A stretch of 64,000 bases of DNA, from positions 303,652,150-303,716,149 of the forward strand of contig NC_064619.1 of assembly GCF_023898315.1 (NCBI RefSeq), in the 5' to 3' direction. Origin of the DNA: Schistocerca nitens. Taxonomy: Eukaryota; Arthropoda; Insecta; Orthoptera; Acrididae. The notes below the pieces were generated by a model. It saw nothing but the letters and a program-made list of their open reading frames with translations. It was not told the DNA's origin and did no database searches. The position numbers were made by a program, and so were the translations under genes. Shown here piece by piece: positions 63,361 to 64,000 of the stretch; the first letter of the stretch is position 1; each line of letters opens with the position of its first letter.

Positions 63361-64000
63361 TCACTGGCTCTCACCGACTTGTAGTATCTCTTTCCCTTTC
63401 TTCGTGTCCCCGCTGCCCCCCCCCCCACCCCCCGACCCCGATAGTACTGTCTCCTTCTCTGTCAACTACTTTCGACGACAATCGTGTCCCTTTCTTTCTC
63501 CCACACTGCCATTGTATCCTTCGCCCTTTCTGTAACACAGTCACTGCCTACTATCTTCCAATATTTATTACTTTTCCATCTCCTTGACACTGTCTTCTTA
63601 TTTCTCAGCATAAAAAACCTTAAATATGTTCGCATGAAACACTTTCTAGGAAATTTTTAAAGATGGTGAGGGAGGTAGAAAGAGGCAGTTGGTACCCCAC
63701 TTTTCAGTCACACCCTTTTAAACAAACAGGAACATATTCGCTTTTTTTGTGTTCCGATAAGAGCATATTTCCGCTGTTTCCTATCTTTCCCTGGCTGCAG
63801 CAGAGCATGTTACTCATACGAAAAGAAATTTATTGGTGAGTAAAATTCAGAAAGTTGAAATTGGAAAAACGCACAATCAATTTTACAACTCATAACGGAT
63901 TTTGACTGCAACAAAAATTTGTATGTGCTACAGTAATGAAGCATGGGGTTCCCAGATGATAAGGGAGACACTTTACACCATATTTCTCCGAGCTACGTCA
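62443..64000. mobile_element. long-inverted-repeat element, copy 2 (runs off the window)
   Basis: It starts accagcggaaaaatgctc at 62443; the inverted counterpart ends near 63777 (catatttccgctg). Collinear with copy 1 at 974-1925, including the 'aaaagtagggtacc' block and the pyrimidine-rich centre. Similarity to copy 1 continues beyond the right arm to the window end ('gcagcagagcatgttactca', 'agacactttacaccatat'). The same orientation and the extended right flank mean the full unit is at least 1.5 kb. Confidence 0.65.
62667..63451 (+). repeat. 384-bp tandem duplication inside the element
   Basis: 'ctagtccatccctgtaaatc' at 62667 recurs at 63051. Both units run through 'ctcccgcgtcacagccacag' and 'gttgccattgtcatatactc' to 'gaccccgatagtactgtc'. 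The second unit is longer because of (CT)n and (C)n expansions. Copy 1 has a single unit. The near-identity of the units points to a recent duplication. Confidence 0.85.

Overview
The window looks like intergenic DNA from a large, transposon-packed insect genome. It most resembles an acridid grasshopper or locust such as Schistocerca. That is an inference from the families present, not a database result: tRNA-derived SINEs, a 5S-rRNA-derived SINE, CR1-like LINEs ending in short GATGTA-type repeats, RTE-type LINE ends, Tc1 and Tigger transposons, Gypsy LTR elements and a Penelope-like element. I see no multi-exon host gene, no rRNA operon, no functional tRNA gene and no CRISPR. Three or four short open stretches (about 6.5, 19.8, 41.4 and 55.2 kb) are the only candidates for host exons, and all are weak.

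Layout. 0-14 kb: a tRNA SINE, copy 1 of a long-inverted-repeat element, a nearly complete antisense CR1-like LINE (2.8-5.8 kb), three more SINE copies, an RTE LINE end, then a 3.6 kb Tigger element (9625-13184) that holds a young Tc1 copy and is abutted by a SINE. 14.6-18.9 kb: a sense CR1-like LINE with 5' tandem monomers, an esterase-type ORF1 and an EN-RT ORF2. 18.9-23.9 kb: mostly unclassified sequence. 23.9-27.3 kb: a 5S SINE and two Tc1-like remnants separated by a truncated CR1-like LINE. 27.3-38.1 kb: an old LTR element on the minus strand with a gag-like region but no recognisable pol, invaded by a DD34E Tc1 and, in its right LTR, by a second young Tc1 copy. 38.1-44.3 kb: fragments of an unclassified DDE transposase and of RTE LINEs, with a SINE inside one. 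44.3-52.9 kb: a decayed Gypsy fossil interrupted by a young, whole-looking Gypsy element (46166-51806, two LTRs that read as identical, 5-bp target duplication). 52.9-64 kb: mariner ends, a third young Tc1 copy, a Penelope-like element with inverted termini and hammerhead-like motifs, a MITE candidate, a SINE, and copy 2 of the long-inverted-repeat element, which runs off the window edge.

The sequence gives a relative order of insertion. The three Tc1 copies have the same length (1422 bp) and open transposase frames, and they sit inside older elements, so they are among the latest arrivals together with the young Gypsy. The main points for follow-up are the DD32E spacing of that Tc1 family, a canonical -1 slippery heptamer at the ORF1/ORF2 junction of the CR1-like LINE shared by two separate copies, its tandem 5' monomers, the gag-only LTR element, and the hammerhead-like motifs of the Penelope-like element.
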